NCBI GenBank assembly: GCA_963575745.1
Contig: CAUYUJ010003069.1
Span: 480,351 to 544,350 of the forward strand
Source: Prorocentrum cordatum
Lineage: Eukaryota > Sar > Dinophyceae > Prorocentrales > Prorocentraceae
Reading direction: 5' to 3'
DNA: 64,000 nt
Shown here: one piece after another, positions 10,548 through 20,200 of the stretch
Layout of the letters: each line of letters begins with the position of its first letter
Position numbering within the stretch: the stretch's first letter is position 1
Made by a program: the position numbers and the translations under genes
Notes under the pieces: generated by a model
Seen by the model: only the letters and a program-made list of their open reading frames with translations
What the model was told of the DNA's origin: nothing
The model's database searches: none

Positions 10548-10689
10548 TGATGGGCCTGTTTTCCACCACCACCATAAATTGGAGGGGGGAAGGAGGTGGA
10601 GGATGAGGAGGAAGAAGAAGATGGGGAGGAGGGTACCCTCCCCCCCTCCAACTTCTGGTTGCGGTGGTGTAGGAAAACAGGCCCATCGA
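10548..10689. mobile_element. Fold-back family F1, copy 3
   Basis: Left arm TGATGGGCCTGTTTTCCACC, short GAGGAGG core, right arm ending GGAAAACAGGCCCATCGA. 142 bp. The flank GATTCAGGAGG resembles that after the 4.2 kb copy. Confidence 0.7.
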
Positions 10690-11040
10690 TTCAGGAGGCC
10701 TCGACCCGGGGTGATTGTTTGGCATCGTCCTCTCGCCCAGGGGTTTTTTACCTCACTTCCAGCTCACTGTTCCAGCCTCCCTGGTCCGCGTCATCGTCGC
10801 GCTAGCCCTTCCCTTCCAAACAATTTCTGCTCCACCTCGTTCTCAACGTCAACCTAGCCATGAACCTTATGCTCCTTCTCGTCTTCACCTTCCTCCCTCT
10901 CGTCCACTCCCCTTTTCCTCAACTCCTCGTCTCTCCTCCTCCTCCTCCCCTTTCCTGGCGAACACAATGGGTAAGCGCGGCGGGAAGTTCTGGTTGAGAG
11001 GGGTTACGTCGTCGCCAAGATTGCCCGTATTCCCCTTCCC

Positions 11041-11130
11041 CTTGGGAGGAGGAGGAGGAGGAGAAGGAGGAGGAGCAGGAGGAGGAGCAGGAGGAGTTGG
11101 AGGAGGAGGTGGAGGAGGAGGAGGGCACGA
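11041..11130. repeat. GAG microsatellite
   Basis: (GGAGGAG)n with few interruptions. Confidence 0.85.
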
Positions 11131-11159
11131 GGAACTTCCCCTGACTGCGTCTGGGCCTC

Positions 11160-11275
11160 CCCGTGCCGCCCGAGGCGACGGCGCCCGCTCGCACGCCGCC
11201 TCCGCCCGCGGCCCCGCCGCATCTCTCGGCGGCCTCGGCGGCCGCCCCGGCGCCCAGGGCCGAGCAACCTTCCCT
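11160..11275 (+). other. Pro/Ala-coding segment, duplicated at 14,070
   Basis: About 100 bp reading EATAPARTPPPPAAPP..., clearly homologous to 14,070-14,195 (AEAAPARTPPPPAAPP...). Both lie between UBX exons A and B on the same strand, and both resemble the Ala/Pro linker those exons encode. They may be duplicated linker exons or a GC-rich repeat; splice sites are not clear. Confidence 0.3.
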
Positions 11276-12354
11276 GCCCTCCACTGCACTCCTTGCTACC
11301 TCCCCCCCTGGTTCGTCGTGCTCGTCCTCGTCGTCGCCCTCCTCCTCCAGCGTCCTCGTCGTCCTCCTCTCCTTATGCCTCGCCACCGCGGATAAGCGGT
11401 GCTGCCTGGGCTCCGTGTGGCACCGCCTGAATGCGGTGTGGGTCCGATGATGTCAGATCCTTATCCCGCCCGCGTTCCGGGTGCGATAAGGATAGGGCGG
11501 AGGGCGGCACCTCCCGCTGGGAGGTTCGTGGTCGTTCGTTGTCGTCCTTCGTGTCTCGTTTCGTCGTCATGTCCGTCGCCCTTTTCCTTTTTGGGAGTTG
11601 CGGCACGGCCCTGGATTAGGTTCCAGGGTGGACGTTGTTTGCGCTCCTGGGCCGGAGAGTGGCCCCCTCCCCCTCCCCCTCCCTGCTGCCGCTGCTGTTG
11701 CCGTTGCAGCTGTCAGGCCAGGGCTTTTAGTGCCCTGCCACCTCGGCCAAGAGGTGCGGCCTGGGCGCGGGAAGACCCCGGTGGCACCTCCTGGTCTGAG
11801 GTGTACCGCCGTTTGACGACCACGGAGGCGGGGCCCGCGGCTTTCCGCCTGTAACCTCTTGGTCGCAGTGCTCTTTGCCGCGGGCACACTGTTGCCGTGC
11901 TTGTGAGGGTGCGGGCGCTGGGCAACGCTCCGCGTATTGTCCCTTGGGCGCCGATCCCGAACCCCCGTGCGCCATTTTGGCGCGGGGTGTAGGGCGGTCC
12001 TTGTTTTGCTTTCTTTTCCTTGATTTCCTCCCTAAGGCACAGCGTTTCTGGCGCTATTGGGAGTTAGTCAAGGAAAGGAGGCCGGAGGTCAGGTCCCAGC
12101 TTGTGTCCGTGATCCCCTCTTTTTGCGCGTGTGCCCTTGGTGTTGGCCGTTGGCCACTTTGGCCGTTGGCCAGGGCACGTTGGCCCGCGCTTTGCTGAGC
12201 GCCACGGTTTTGTTCTGCCTTTTGGGCCTGCAACAGTCCCCTCTTCTTCCTGTCCCCTCTCTCATTCTCCTTCCGCTCCCATCGTTCTCCCCCATGTTCG
12301 TCTCTCGTTGTCTTTCTCCTCTCGCCTTCTTTGTCCTCAGTTCTTCGCCTCCCC

Positions 12355-12487
12355 CTCTCCTCCTCCTCCTCCTCCTCCTCCTCCTCCTCCTCCTCCTCCT
12401 CCTCCTCCTCCTCCTCCTCCTCCTCCTCCTCCTCCTCTTTCTCCTCCTCCTCCTCCTCCTCCTCCTCTCCTCCTCCTCCTCCTCCTT
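12355..12487. repeat. CTC microsatellite, long
   Basis: Over 130 bases of nearly pure (CTC)n. Confidence 0.95.
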
Positions 12488-12599
12488 GACACCAAATTTC
12501 TTCCCTGTCATCCATCCTCGTATCCTACATCGCCGTTTTCCTCCTCGTCCTCGCCCCCCTCCTCCGTCTTGAGGGGAGGGTCATGGGTCGCTTGCCCGT

Positions 12600-12880
12600 C
12601 TTGGATCTCGTGTGAGGTCCTCGCCGTCCCGCCCGGGTCCGCCTCGAGATCCATTCCAGAGGTCGACGCCGACCTGCCCAGCAACAGAGACACGCGCAGG
12701 GCAGGGCAGGAGGTCGAGCGCCGGCGCGCCAGCGCGGCCCTCCGCGCGGCTGCCGCCGTCGAGCCTGGCCCGCCCTCGTCCGCGGACAGTGCCGAAACCG
12801 ACGGGGCGGAGGTCCCCTGGCCCTCCCAGCGAGCCACCTCCACCTGGGAGGAATTCAAAGACAGCCCGCCGCAGGCGCCG
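12600..12880 (+). other. Protein-like open segment of unknown identity
   Basis: The plus frame gives SRSIPEVDADLPSNRDTRRA, GQEVERRRASAALRAAAAVE and TSTWEEFKDSPPQAPK without stops and with GC-rich third positions. It runs into the D7 repeat. It may be an exon fragment within the large intron; no family was recognised. Confidence 0.25.
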
Positions 12881-13070
12881 AAAACTATGATTTGTACACT
12901 GAACGCGGCTTGGGTCGCGGATGGGTCGCAGGTTCTCCACCTGGAACGGATGCAAAAGAAACCCGCCGCAGGCGCCGAAAATTTTGGTTTGGTCGCGGGG
13001 TGGGTCGCGGGTGGGTTGCACAAGGGTCGCGGCTGGGTCGTGGGTGGGTCGCGGTCGCGGGCGGACTGGC
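12860..13070. repeat. Dispersed repeat D7 (CCGCCGCAGGCGCCGAAAA) with GGTCGCGGGTGG units
   Basis: Two tandem GCCGCAGGCGCCGAAAA units each lead into GGGTCGCGG minisatellite. The same combination occurs at 28,985-29,125. Confidence 0.6.
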
Positions 13071-13735
13071 TCCCGCAAGTCTTGATTGCGGTGAACCTCA
13101 AGGCGATCGTGCCCAGAAGTGCGCGCAGCCCTCGCGGTCTATGCCCATCCAGCACCCTCTACCACCCACCATGCCAAAGCGTCTGCACGCCTCCACCTCG
13201 GCCTTCACGTGACCCCGGGGCCATACGCTTGCCTAGACCTGAGGAGAGCCTTTCACGCATCAGCTCTGCGGCCTGAGGTCGCCAACATGTACAGGTGCAG
13301 TCTGGGAGAGCTCACGCCACCATTGCTCGCACGCGTGAACTCGTCCAACACTATAAGAGCACGAGTGAGTTACCCGTCCAACAGGGCGAGTTCGCGCACC
13401 GCCGCGTCGCGCGCCTGCAGCTCAGACGCCGACCAGATATCCCTGCTGAGTGAGTCGAGCATGTGTTGGAGTTGGACAATTTTGGTTCCCTGTTCCCTCA
13501 GCGCCGGCGCGTGCCTGCGTGACGCGTGGACTGAAATCAACATCGACATATGTTTGCCGCCGACCCCCGCAATTCTAGTTCTGCGGGCTCGGCCTGCCCT
13601 GCGTGCGTGGAGGGGGGGGGGCGTGAACCCAAAGGGTACTTCGGCTCGGTCCCCGCGCCCTCTGGTGCCACGGGGGGTCCAGCTTCATTTCGCCGGACAC
13701 GATGGGGCCTGATTCGCTTTCTAATACATCCCATG

Positions 13736-13904
13736 TCACCACCCACCAAACCACCCATTCCCAAGCCGAAGGCTCCAATTTCCCTTCCATTCCCAGGTGA
13801 GGGGAGGTCGGGGAACATGTGGAAATCACCGACGAAGCCCGCGCCCCCCCCCAAACCCGAAATTCAGGTCTTCGGGTTGGGTTGGGGTTGGCTGGTAGGT
13901 AATC
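13736..13904. mobile_element. Inverted-repeat element R17, copy 1
   Basis: TCACCACCCACCAAACCACC at the left; TCTTCGGGTTGGGTTGGGGT and GGTAGGTAATC at the right. 169 bp, sister of the better preserved 44,692-44,867 copy. Confidence 0.65.
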
Positions 13905-14069
13905 GCTATTACAGCCCTCTCGTCCCCCCTTGCCCCCCGTGGTCTTGCGTGGTGGGAGCGTGGTTGGGGATCTTGGTGCGATTTTTGCAGGGTGGTGGCC
14001 CTTTAAAATCTATACCCAGAGGCCCCCCCCGAGGGGCGCGGAGGCTGGCCCACTGCCCTGACTTCCCCG

Positions 14070-14195
14070 AGTGCCGCTTCGGACGCCCCCGGCCGAGGCG
14101 GCTCCCGCTCGCACGCCGCCCCCGCCAGCGGCCCCGCCGCTGCCCTCGGCTGCACCCTCGGCCGCCGCTGCTGCCCCGGCGCCCCGGGAACGCCC
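14070..14195 (+). other. Pro/Ala-coding segment, second copy
   Basis: Homologous to 11,160-11,275; see that entry. It follows CGGCCGAG and is open through RERPARQ. Confidence 0.3.
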
Positions 14196-14909
14196 AGCGA
14201 GACAGGGGTCGGGAGCCTTGAGACGGGGGTCAATGCAAGCGGGGGTGAGCCAGGGCACCGGATCCTGCAGGATCCTGCGAAGACCCCCTCTGGCTGACCC
14301 GGGTCAGCGAGCCGCTCGTGGCCGCGAGGCGGCCGCGCGTATTGGCTGACCCGGGTTTGCGAAGATCTGCGTTGCAGTTTTTTGTTTCCTGCGCTGCAGT
14401 GTTCGGTTTCCTGCTGACCCGGGTCTGGATTGACCGGGGCCAGAAGATCCCCGAAGGGGGCAGCAGCACCCAGCGGTTTTTGAAAGTAGGCATTCTGGAT
14501 CCCCAGCTCCGATTCTACTTTCGGCGCTCCTCTGCTTCAAGGATCGAGTGGCTTCACCATCTCCGTTCTCTTCAGGGGGCGGGCGGTCACCCAATCTATG
14601 TTCAACGCCTGCCTATTTCATGATTCGACCGACTTCTTCCGACCGGTGGGCAGCGGGGGAGGATCGCCTCGGGGGGGGGACGCGTCGGCCCCCCCAAAGC
14701 CAGTGGTCGTGGGTAGGGGTCCTGGTAGCCTCCCTCGCCGGGGACGTGCGGCTTCGCATTCGGGGGCCCGGTGCCGATTCATCGGCGATGCATCGCCGAT
14801 TCCAGGGCGATGTCCCCCCCCGCCCCAGTCCTTCCGCATCGCCGCCCCTAAGCTAGGGGCGCCTGAAGTTGCCTCGCCACATTCGGCCTGCGAAGGCCGC
14901 CTCTTGGGA

Positions 14910-15025
14910 TGATATGTGTACATATATATACATGTATGTTTGTATGAGTATGTTTTGAAAGCATAGTTATATGTATATATGTATGTATATATGTCTACAT
15001 ACACATGTATGTATAAATATGTATC
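14910..15025. repeat. ATGTAT microsatellite
   Basis: TATATGTATGTA-type AT-rich tract inside GC-rich DNA. Confidence 0.85.
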
Positions 15026-15423
15026 GCCCCCGTCGTGGAGAGTCGCCGAGAGCTTCGGGGGCTTGTGACTCGAACACATCGAGTCGTCCCCGTGCCCAGG
15101 GCTGACTTGCGGCCACGCGCAGAATGAGGGTATGTAGCGGGAGCGCGGAATGCTTCTTAATAACACCCCTGCTTCTTAGAAGACGCGGGCCTTGCCTAGA
15201 GATGTAAACTTGGCGCATTCTACGAAATAGCCTCCTTTAAGAAGCATTCCCCCTCCCCCTACCCCGTTGGTGCGCGCCGCCGAAAATCGGAGCAGAGCCT
15301 GCGGTGCAAACTGCGTGCGAAAGGTGAGGTCGACAGCCTCTAGGGGGCCTCGAAGCGCAGAGATCTTTTTGAAGCTTGGGACGGTGCTTGGGACGGTTCG
15401 CGCGGTGTCAGAGACCGTTGCCC

Positions 15424-15560
15424 ATGATGGGCCGAATTTCCACCACCACCACCAACAACAACATAGGTAGGAGAGGGGGGAGGAGGAGGAGGAGGAGGAG
15501 GAGGAGGAGGAGGAGGAGGACGAGGAGGAAGAGGAGGAGGAGGAAGAGGACCAGTGTAAA
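15424..15560. mobile_element. Fold-back family F1, left half only
   Basis: GATGGGCCGAATTTCCACCA and (ACC/ACA)n lead into a (GAG)n core at 15,475-15,555. The right arm is lost. Confidence 0.5.
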
Positions 15561-15889
15561 CCCAAAAGCCATCAACAGTGTTTGAATAAACCCTCCCTCC
15601 AAGTTCCCTCTTCACAGGCCCCTACAACGGTTCATTACCATTGAGGGAACTGCCTCTTTGGAAGACAACCGTTAGAAGACCCTGAAACATCACAAAATAT
15701 CGTCCTCGGGATTACAACTTCACGGATCACCCTGATTGTTGCGTCTTGGCAAGTTTCAACCGTGCCAGACACGCCATTCATGGGATTCCAGCCCAGCGAA
15801 CCAACATAACAGTATCACTTGCATAACCTTGAATCCTTTTGAAAAAATAAAAGAAAAAACGTTTCTGGCATGTTGATGATGGGACTCCG

Positions 15890-16300
15890 TAAAATTATTG
15901 CAGATGTTGTGAAATAATGTGCGCAGCGCCAAGGCCAGAGCCACATTTGAAAAGGAACCGCCCTCAATCCGTGAAACTCTTTGCAGTTTGTTTAACGCAT
16001 GTGCGCCGCTCTAGGGCGAGAGCCACATGTTAAAAACGGCCCGCCCCCATCCCGTAAAACTCTTGCGTTTTTTGGCGCATGTGCGCCGCTCTAGGGCGAG
16101 AGCCACGTGTTGAAAACCACCCGCCCCCAATCCGTGATTTTCTCGTATTTGTTTAACGAATGTGTGAGCTAAGGCGAGAGCCACATTAAAAACTACCCGC
16201 CCTCAATCCGTGAAGCCCTTGCAAACAGTTATATCTAATGCACGCCGCGCTAATGCGAGATTCACATAATGAAAATGACCCGCCCTCCATCTGTAAAAAT
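15890..16300. repeat. 80-bp tandem repeat, five diverged units
   Basis: CCAC of GAGAGCCACAT falls at 15,941, 16,023, 16,103 and 16,181, with a decayed unit at 16,260 (spacings 82, 80, 78, 79). The unit carries GCGCATGTGCGCCGCTCTAG, a potential hairpin. Confidence 0.8.
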
Positions 16301-16424
16301 GTTGCCTCGTGTTTAAGCTTCAGAGTTATACGTGGTGGAGATGTCTCAGGCGAAACGCCCGGCCCGCCCTAAAAACTGGCTTCGGGGTGCGACAGGGAGA
16401 CGTTATGCATAAGGAAAAGGAAGG

Positions 16425-16570
16425 GAAGGGGAGGAGGAGGAGGAGGAGGAGGAGGAGGAGGAGGAGGAGGAGGAGGAGGAGGAGGAGGAGAGGAGGAGGG
16501 GGAGAAGGGGGAGGGGGAGGAGGAGGAGGAGGAGGATGAGGGGGGGCGGAGCAGGAGGAGGAGGAGGAGG
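16425..16570. repeat. GAG microsatellite, long
   Basis: Nearly pure (GAG)n with GGGGGAG interruptions. Confidence 0.9.
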
Positions 16571-16695
16571 AGCACCTCCCGATCATCCCGTCTTCCCCGT
16601 CCTACCCATACCAGTGGTGGTGAACTGGCCGCAGCCTCGCCAGGGCCCACCTCGCCAGGGCCTACCTCGCGGGACGATCGGAGCGGTTACGCTTA

Positions 16696-16883
16696 AGTTG
16701 GGCATGCCCCTCTACAGGAGGAATGTGCAAGAATAGTTTCAGAATAGTTTGGGGACGATTTTCACTATTTCTGACTATGTTTGATCATTTCTTGATGATT
16801 TGTTTGTTATTGCTTACTTTCTTGTTTAATTAAATCAACAATGCATTCGCCCAGAATCTGCCTGTAAGAGGACATGCCCGACC
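16696..16883. mobile_element. Inverted-repeat element T8, copy b
   Basis: AGTTGGGCATGCCCCTCTAC at the left and TCTGCCTGTAAGAGGACATG then CCCGACCT at the right, around a strikingly AT-rich core. The full 188-bp copy directly abuts a T7 element. Confidence 0.75.
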
Positions 16884-16886
16884 TAA

Positions 16887-17088
16887 GGGTACGGAGAGAG
16901 TGTGGACGAAGACGAGCATCAGTCCCTGCCATTTCGAAAAGGACTCGGTGTCGGCGCTGCCACGGGCGGTGCCCACCAGAGACAAACGAGAAGGGCGCGC
17001 CTGGCCAACAGCAGACAGCGGCCGCGGTCGGCTTGCGACAGCTTCTGCTGTTGGGCATCGCACCCAGTTCTTCCGCACTTGCCCGGGG
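16887..17088. mobile_element. Inverted-repeat element T7, degenerate copy
   Basis: Aligns with the T7 copies at 20.2 and 38.3 kb: GGTACGGAGAGAG, GGACTCGGTGTCGGCG, GGCCAACAGC, then CTGTTGGGCATCGCACCC and TTCTTCCGCACTTGCCC. Confidence 0.6.
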
Positions 17089-17382
17089 GTTGCCAGAGGT
17101 GCCCCTGGCCCGAGGTGCCCCCCCCGCCAGTTTTTTGTCTCAGTTTTAGGGCCCCTGGCCTGGAGGCCGTGGGGGCCTCCTTGGGATTCCTGGGGGGGAC
17201 CTTGGGCCAGGGGCACCTCGAGCAGCAGCCGAACCTGCCCCCCTTCCAGAAGTGCCGGACGTGGGCTGGGGCCCAGGGTGGCCACGGCCAGGGCTTGGGG
17301 GGGCCGAAGGTTGGGGAGCGGCGGGCGCACCGAGGGAACAAAAAAAAGAGCGGGGCGCGGGGGGGGGGTCAGAGGAGGGAAA

Positions 17383-17525
17383 CGTACCCCTGCTGCCACC
17401 CTGGCCTCGATTCCCCCTGTGTGGGCCTCCCGGGAGGCCCTCGTCGCCACCGCCGGATTCGCCTCGAAGCTTTGGCCCGGACGCACCCCGTGAGAGGGCT
17501 GGGGGGTAGCGGTATCCGGGCGCCC
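17383..17525. repeat. Dispersed repeat D2, copy 2
   Basis: CCTCCCGGGAGGCCCTC, CCACCGCCGGATTCGCCTCG, GAGAGGGC and GTAGCGGTATCC match the other D2 copies. Confidence 0.6.
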
Positions 17526-17700
17526 CCCCGAGCAGACAGGGGTTTTCCTCATGCCTCCTCCTGCTGTCTGCGATGCCTTTTGAGAAGCCTCCGAGGTCCT
17601 CTGCTTCCAAGACGAAGCTGCATGGGCGCAAACTCTCTCGGGGCTCCGCGCGGACCTCCAAGAGTTTCTACGTGTGCAGCTGTTCGTTCTGCGCCCACAG

Positions 17701-17875
17701 GCTCCCGCGAGGCCGCTGCCTCCAGAGCCCGCTGCCTCCGAACCAGGGCGGCTGGAGGTCCTCGTGAGGCTCCCGGACGGGCGGCGCCTGCGCAGGGGCT
17801 TCCGCCAGCAGGACCTGATCGGCGCCCTCTACGACTTCATCGAGTGCGAGAGCGGAGGCTCGGCCGAGGAGAAGA
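17701..17875 (+). CDS. UBX-domain protein, exon with first half of UBX domain (exon B)
   Basis: Follows a GCGCCCACAG acceptor. It reads LPPEPAASEPGRLEVLVRLP, DGRRLRRGFRQQDLIGALYD, FIECESGGSAEEK. PPEP followed by a beta strand, LPDGRRL.R.F and L..LYDFI is the start of a UBX fold (strands 1-2 and helix 1). UBX domains dock onto the N-domain of the p97/Cdc48 segregase. The exon ends one base into a codon at a GTGCAG donor (17,876). With the acceptor at 18,582 the split codon becomes AGC and the domain continues without a break. No stop occurs in 58 codons. Confidence 0.82.
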
Positions 17876-18271
17876 GTGCAGCAGGGGTCGACCCAAACGG
17901 TGTTTGGGCGATTCCGCGGGCCGCTTTCGTTTCGATTTCGTTTTGCAGCCAAGGCGGACCGAAGACGAAGCGAGGGACAACGAAAGCAAAGCGCAAACAA
18001 AAAACGCTGTTGGTCGACCCATGGCATCCAGTCTCCACCGCCCCTTGCCAGGCCCATCCTGGGCCAGCGGTGTCAGAGTGCGCTCCCCCCCCCCCCGGCT
18101 TGGCCAGGGAGGCAGGTGCCCCGCTTCCGGGCCTGGCCAGGGTCGGTGGACATGGGGTGCAGTCAAGCGTATCGGGGGTGGATAGACCTCCTACCCTGAC
18201 ACCCTGACCCTCCCTACGCTCTGAGAGGGAGGCACCCTCCATCCACGACGCGCTTGCCAATTCTCGGGGGT

Positions 18272-18435
18272 GGACAGGCCTCCTACCCTGACACGTCGAT
18301 CAAGGCACTGGCCGTGTGCGGTTCGCGAGGGGGCGTCGCGGCCGTCATCTTTTGCGGGTCCAGGTCCGTCGGTTCTGGTCCCAGCCCGTTTTCACTGAGG
18401 GGAGGTTTTTAAAGGGAGGTTTGTCCACCGCCGAG
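18272..18435. repeat. Dispersed element R5, copy 1
   Basis: CTCCTACCCTGACACGTCGA, TTCGCGAGGGGGCGTCGCGG, GCGGGTCCAGGTCCGTCGG and GGGAGGTTTGTCCACCGCCG. Four copies occur in the window; the ends are weakly inverted. Confidence 0.7.
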
Positions 18436-18449
18436 AGTGCCCCTTGGCA

Positions 18450-18560
18450 TCCTGGCCCCTTCGGCCCGTCCTTGGCCACCTTCGCTGGCCAGCCTCGTTC
18501 GAGAAACGTCAGCGTGGCCCTCCAATGCCCCCTCGCATCCTCAACGCGCCTCGGGCTGGC
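18450..18560. repeat. Dispersed repeat D8, copy 1
   Basis: TTCGCTGGCCAGCCTCGTTC, GTGGCCCTCCA and GCATCC match 39,200-39,290. Confidence 0.5.
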
Positions 18561-18582
18561 TGTAGCTCTCGTCGCCCGACAG

Positions 18583-18716
18583 GCGCGCTCGCGGTGGGCA
18601 GCTACCAGCTGGTCTCGACGATGCCGCGCCGGGTGTTCTCGGACCGAGGGGTCACCCTGGCGGCGGCGGGCCTGGCGGGCAGCTGCGCCCTGCTGGTCGA
18701 GGCGACGGACGCGTGA
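18583..18716 (+). CDS. UBX-domain protein, last exon with end of UBX domain (exon C)
   Basis: Reads ALAVGSYQLVSTMPRRVFSD, then RGVTLAAAGLAGSCALLVEA, TDA and TGA at 18,714-18,716. YQLVS..PRRVF and TL..AGL....LLVE are the strand 3-4 loop and last strand of UBX domains. The usual F-P-R p97 contact reads M-P-R here, a mild change in a key site. The TGA follows five residues after the fold, the normal place for UBX proteins to end. Phase 1 to 2 joining with exon B is exact. No poly(A) signal was looked for, since dinoflagellates rarely use one. Confidence 0.82.
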
Positions 18717-18780
18717 GGGGCACTGCCTCCTCGGGGGGGGGGGACGCGGCGCGCTCCAGCGTTGCGCTGAAGGCGCTGCG

Positions 18781-18962
18781 GTAGGTTCACGTCGTGTCGA
18801 CCGGCGGCGACCTCGTCGCCGGCGTTCGACGTTGAACGCCGCCCGTGGTCCAGAATCGGTCGGTGCTGAAGGACCTGACGTTTCCGAAGCGGCCGATCGT
18901 TCAAGGTTGAACGATCCCCGCGGTGTCAGGAGCCAACGCTGGGGTCGACGCGACACGACCCG
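18781..18962. mobile_element. Inverted-repeat element R6, copy 1
   Basis: Left GTAGGTTCACGTCGTGTCGA, right GGTCGACGCGACACGACCC. The internal hairpin CGATCGTTCAAGGTTGAACG is shared with 19,928-20,111. It begins 64 bases after the UBX stop. Confidence 0.7.
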
Positions 18963-19184
18963 CGGTACATGTCCACGCGTGTGATGGCTGTTCAGCACGT
19001 TTGGCGTCCGCCCGGCCGCAGGGACGCCCCTCTCCGCCACGGTCGCATCGGGCTCGAAGGGCTGCAGATTTCCGTCAGAGGGGGGGCCGACTCGGAGGGA
19101 GCAGCAACGCAGGGACGGCACTGGCCATCAGCCGCCTGGCCATCAGCCGCCTGCCGCCAAGGAGGGGCAAAATCACACAGGCGA

Positions 19185-19345
19185 AAGTCATCGCCGATTC
19201 CCAGAAATATATAGGGGGAAAGGTGGAAAAAGATGGGAAGTGGGGGGGGGGGGGAGGACGAAGACCGATGAGACGTGGGAGACTGGGGGGAACCCTGGGC
19301 ATTGTGTGCATCTATCTGTGTGTCCCTGGGCCCCTGCAGAGACCT
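19185..19345. repeat. Dispersed repeat D5, copy 2
   Basis: GATGGGAAGTGGGGGGGG, GAAGAC, GGGGGGAACCCTGGG and GTGTGTCCCTGGGCCCC. 19,346-19,610 holds no recognised gene. Confidence 0.6.
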
Positions 19346-19613
19346 CTCTTGCCGCGCGGCCCCCCGCCCGCGCATGCAAAGGGGGCGTCGTGCAGGGCCC
19401 TGGCCGCTCGGGCCGCGGGCACCTCGCCGCCCTGGCCACGCGGGCACGCCGCGCCCGCACAGGGGGGCCACCACGCCGCAGATTGGAGGCGGCCGCCGTG
19501 GTGCTGCCGTGGAGGCCTGCCCCCCACGAGGCGCTGCTCCCGGGACCCGTCGGTCGTTGGCTCCCGGCTTCCAATCTTTTTCGAGCTACTCGCAGGCTCA
19601 GTCCACGTTAGGC

Positions 19614-19810
19614 TTCTGTCGGGCGGGTCCCCCTACAGGAGGATTTTCGACGAAGAATAGCAAATACCCCCAAAATACACCAAAAAGGTAAAACAAAAAC
19701 CCCCCAAAATAGTCCCCAGACTATGTTTGGATTATTGTTTGGCTATTTTTGGAATATTTTTGTTAAATTGTTCGTCGGAAATCCCCCTGAAGGGGGACAC
19801 GCCCGACATA
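19614..19810. mobile_element. Inverted-repeat element T8, copy c, with possible 9-bp target duplication
   Basis: GTCGGGCGGGTCCCCCTACA at the left, GGGGGACACGCCCGAC at the right, very AT-rich core with CCCCCCAAAATAG. ACGTTAGGC occurs directly outside both ends (19,605-19,613 and 19,811-19,819). The repeat may partly reflect the family's own outer arms. Confidence 0.65.
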
Positions 19811-19927
19811 ACGTTAGGCGCCTTCCTACTTCGAGGCTCGAGTGGCTTCACCTTTTCCGTGCTCCTCGGGGGGCGAACGGAGCCCAAGCTAATTTCAGCG
19901 CCCTCGTACTGCATGTGTCTGCCTACG

Positions 19928-20111
19928 GTAGGTTCGCGTCGTGTCGACCGGCGGCGACCCCGCCGCCGGCGATCACTGTTGAACGCCGCCGAGGACCCAG
20001 AATCGTTCGATGTGGAACGATTCGGGCGTTTCGGAAACGGCCGATCGTTCAAGGTCGAACGATCCCTGCGGTGTCAGGAGCCGACGCCGAGGTCGGCACG
20101 ACACGAACCTG
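19928..20111. mobile_element. Inverted-repeat element R6, copy 2
   Basis: TAGGTTCGCGTCGTGTCGAC (19,929 on) and GTCGGCACGACACGAACCTG (to 20,111) form a 21-bp terminal inverted repeat with three mismatches. Internal GATCGTTCAAGGTCGAACGA is a second hairpin. 184 bp, no ORF. Confidence 0.75.
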
Positions 20112-20200
20112 GCGCGCTTCTTCCGACGGCGCTGGCGGGTCCCTCGTGCCGGGCTCGACCCTGCGCCTCCCGGACTCCGCGGCCTCTGCTCGGCACGAAC
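20112..20200 (+). other. Exon-like island between R6 and T7 elements
   Basis: Open in one frame with GC-rich third positions (SSDGAGGSLVPGSTLRLPDS). It is bounded at both edges by inverted-repeat elements. No family recognised. Confidence 0.25.

Larger units (their letters stand above)
9703..17700 (+). other. Large intron of the UBX gene, filled with repeats
   Basis: Starts GTGTCG and ends GCCCACAG. It is about 8 kb and carries F1, R17, T8 and T7 elements, a D2 copy, an 80-bp tandem array and several CTC/GAG tracts, listed separately. Stretches 10,700-11,040, 11,280-12,350, 13,075-13,735 and 13,905-14,890 hold no recognisable gene. A plus-strand open segment at 10,360-10,545 looks protein-like (PVRVHLEPCGARMGRPFWLP) but has no identified partner. 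Confidence 0.6.
17876..18582 (+). other. UBX gene intron 2 with an R5 element
   Basis: GTGCAG to CCCGACAG, 707 bp. It contains a partial (18,178-18,205) and a full (18,272-18,435) R5 element and the D8 repeat (18,450-18,560). Confidence 0.7.

Noticed and set aside
12054-12515. Poly-Glu or poly-Arg protein on the minus strand and poly-Leu on plus
   Set aside because: Pure (CTC)n microsatellite read in three frames.
19605-19819. ACGTTAGGC as a certain 9-bp target duplication of T8 copy c
   Set aside because: Right-hand flanks of other T8 copies carry similar (A)GCGTTAGG text, so part of the match may belong to the element; retained only as possible.
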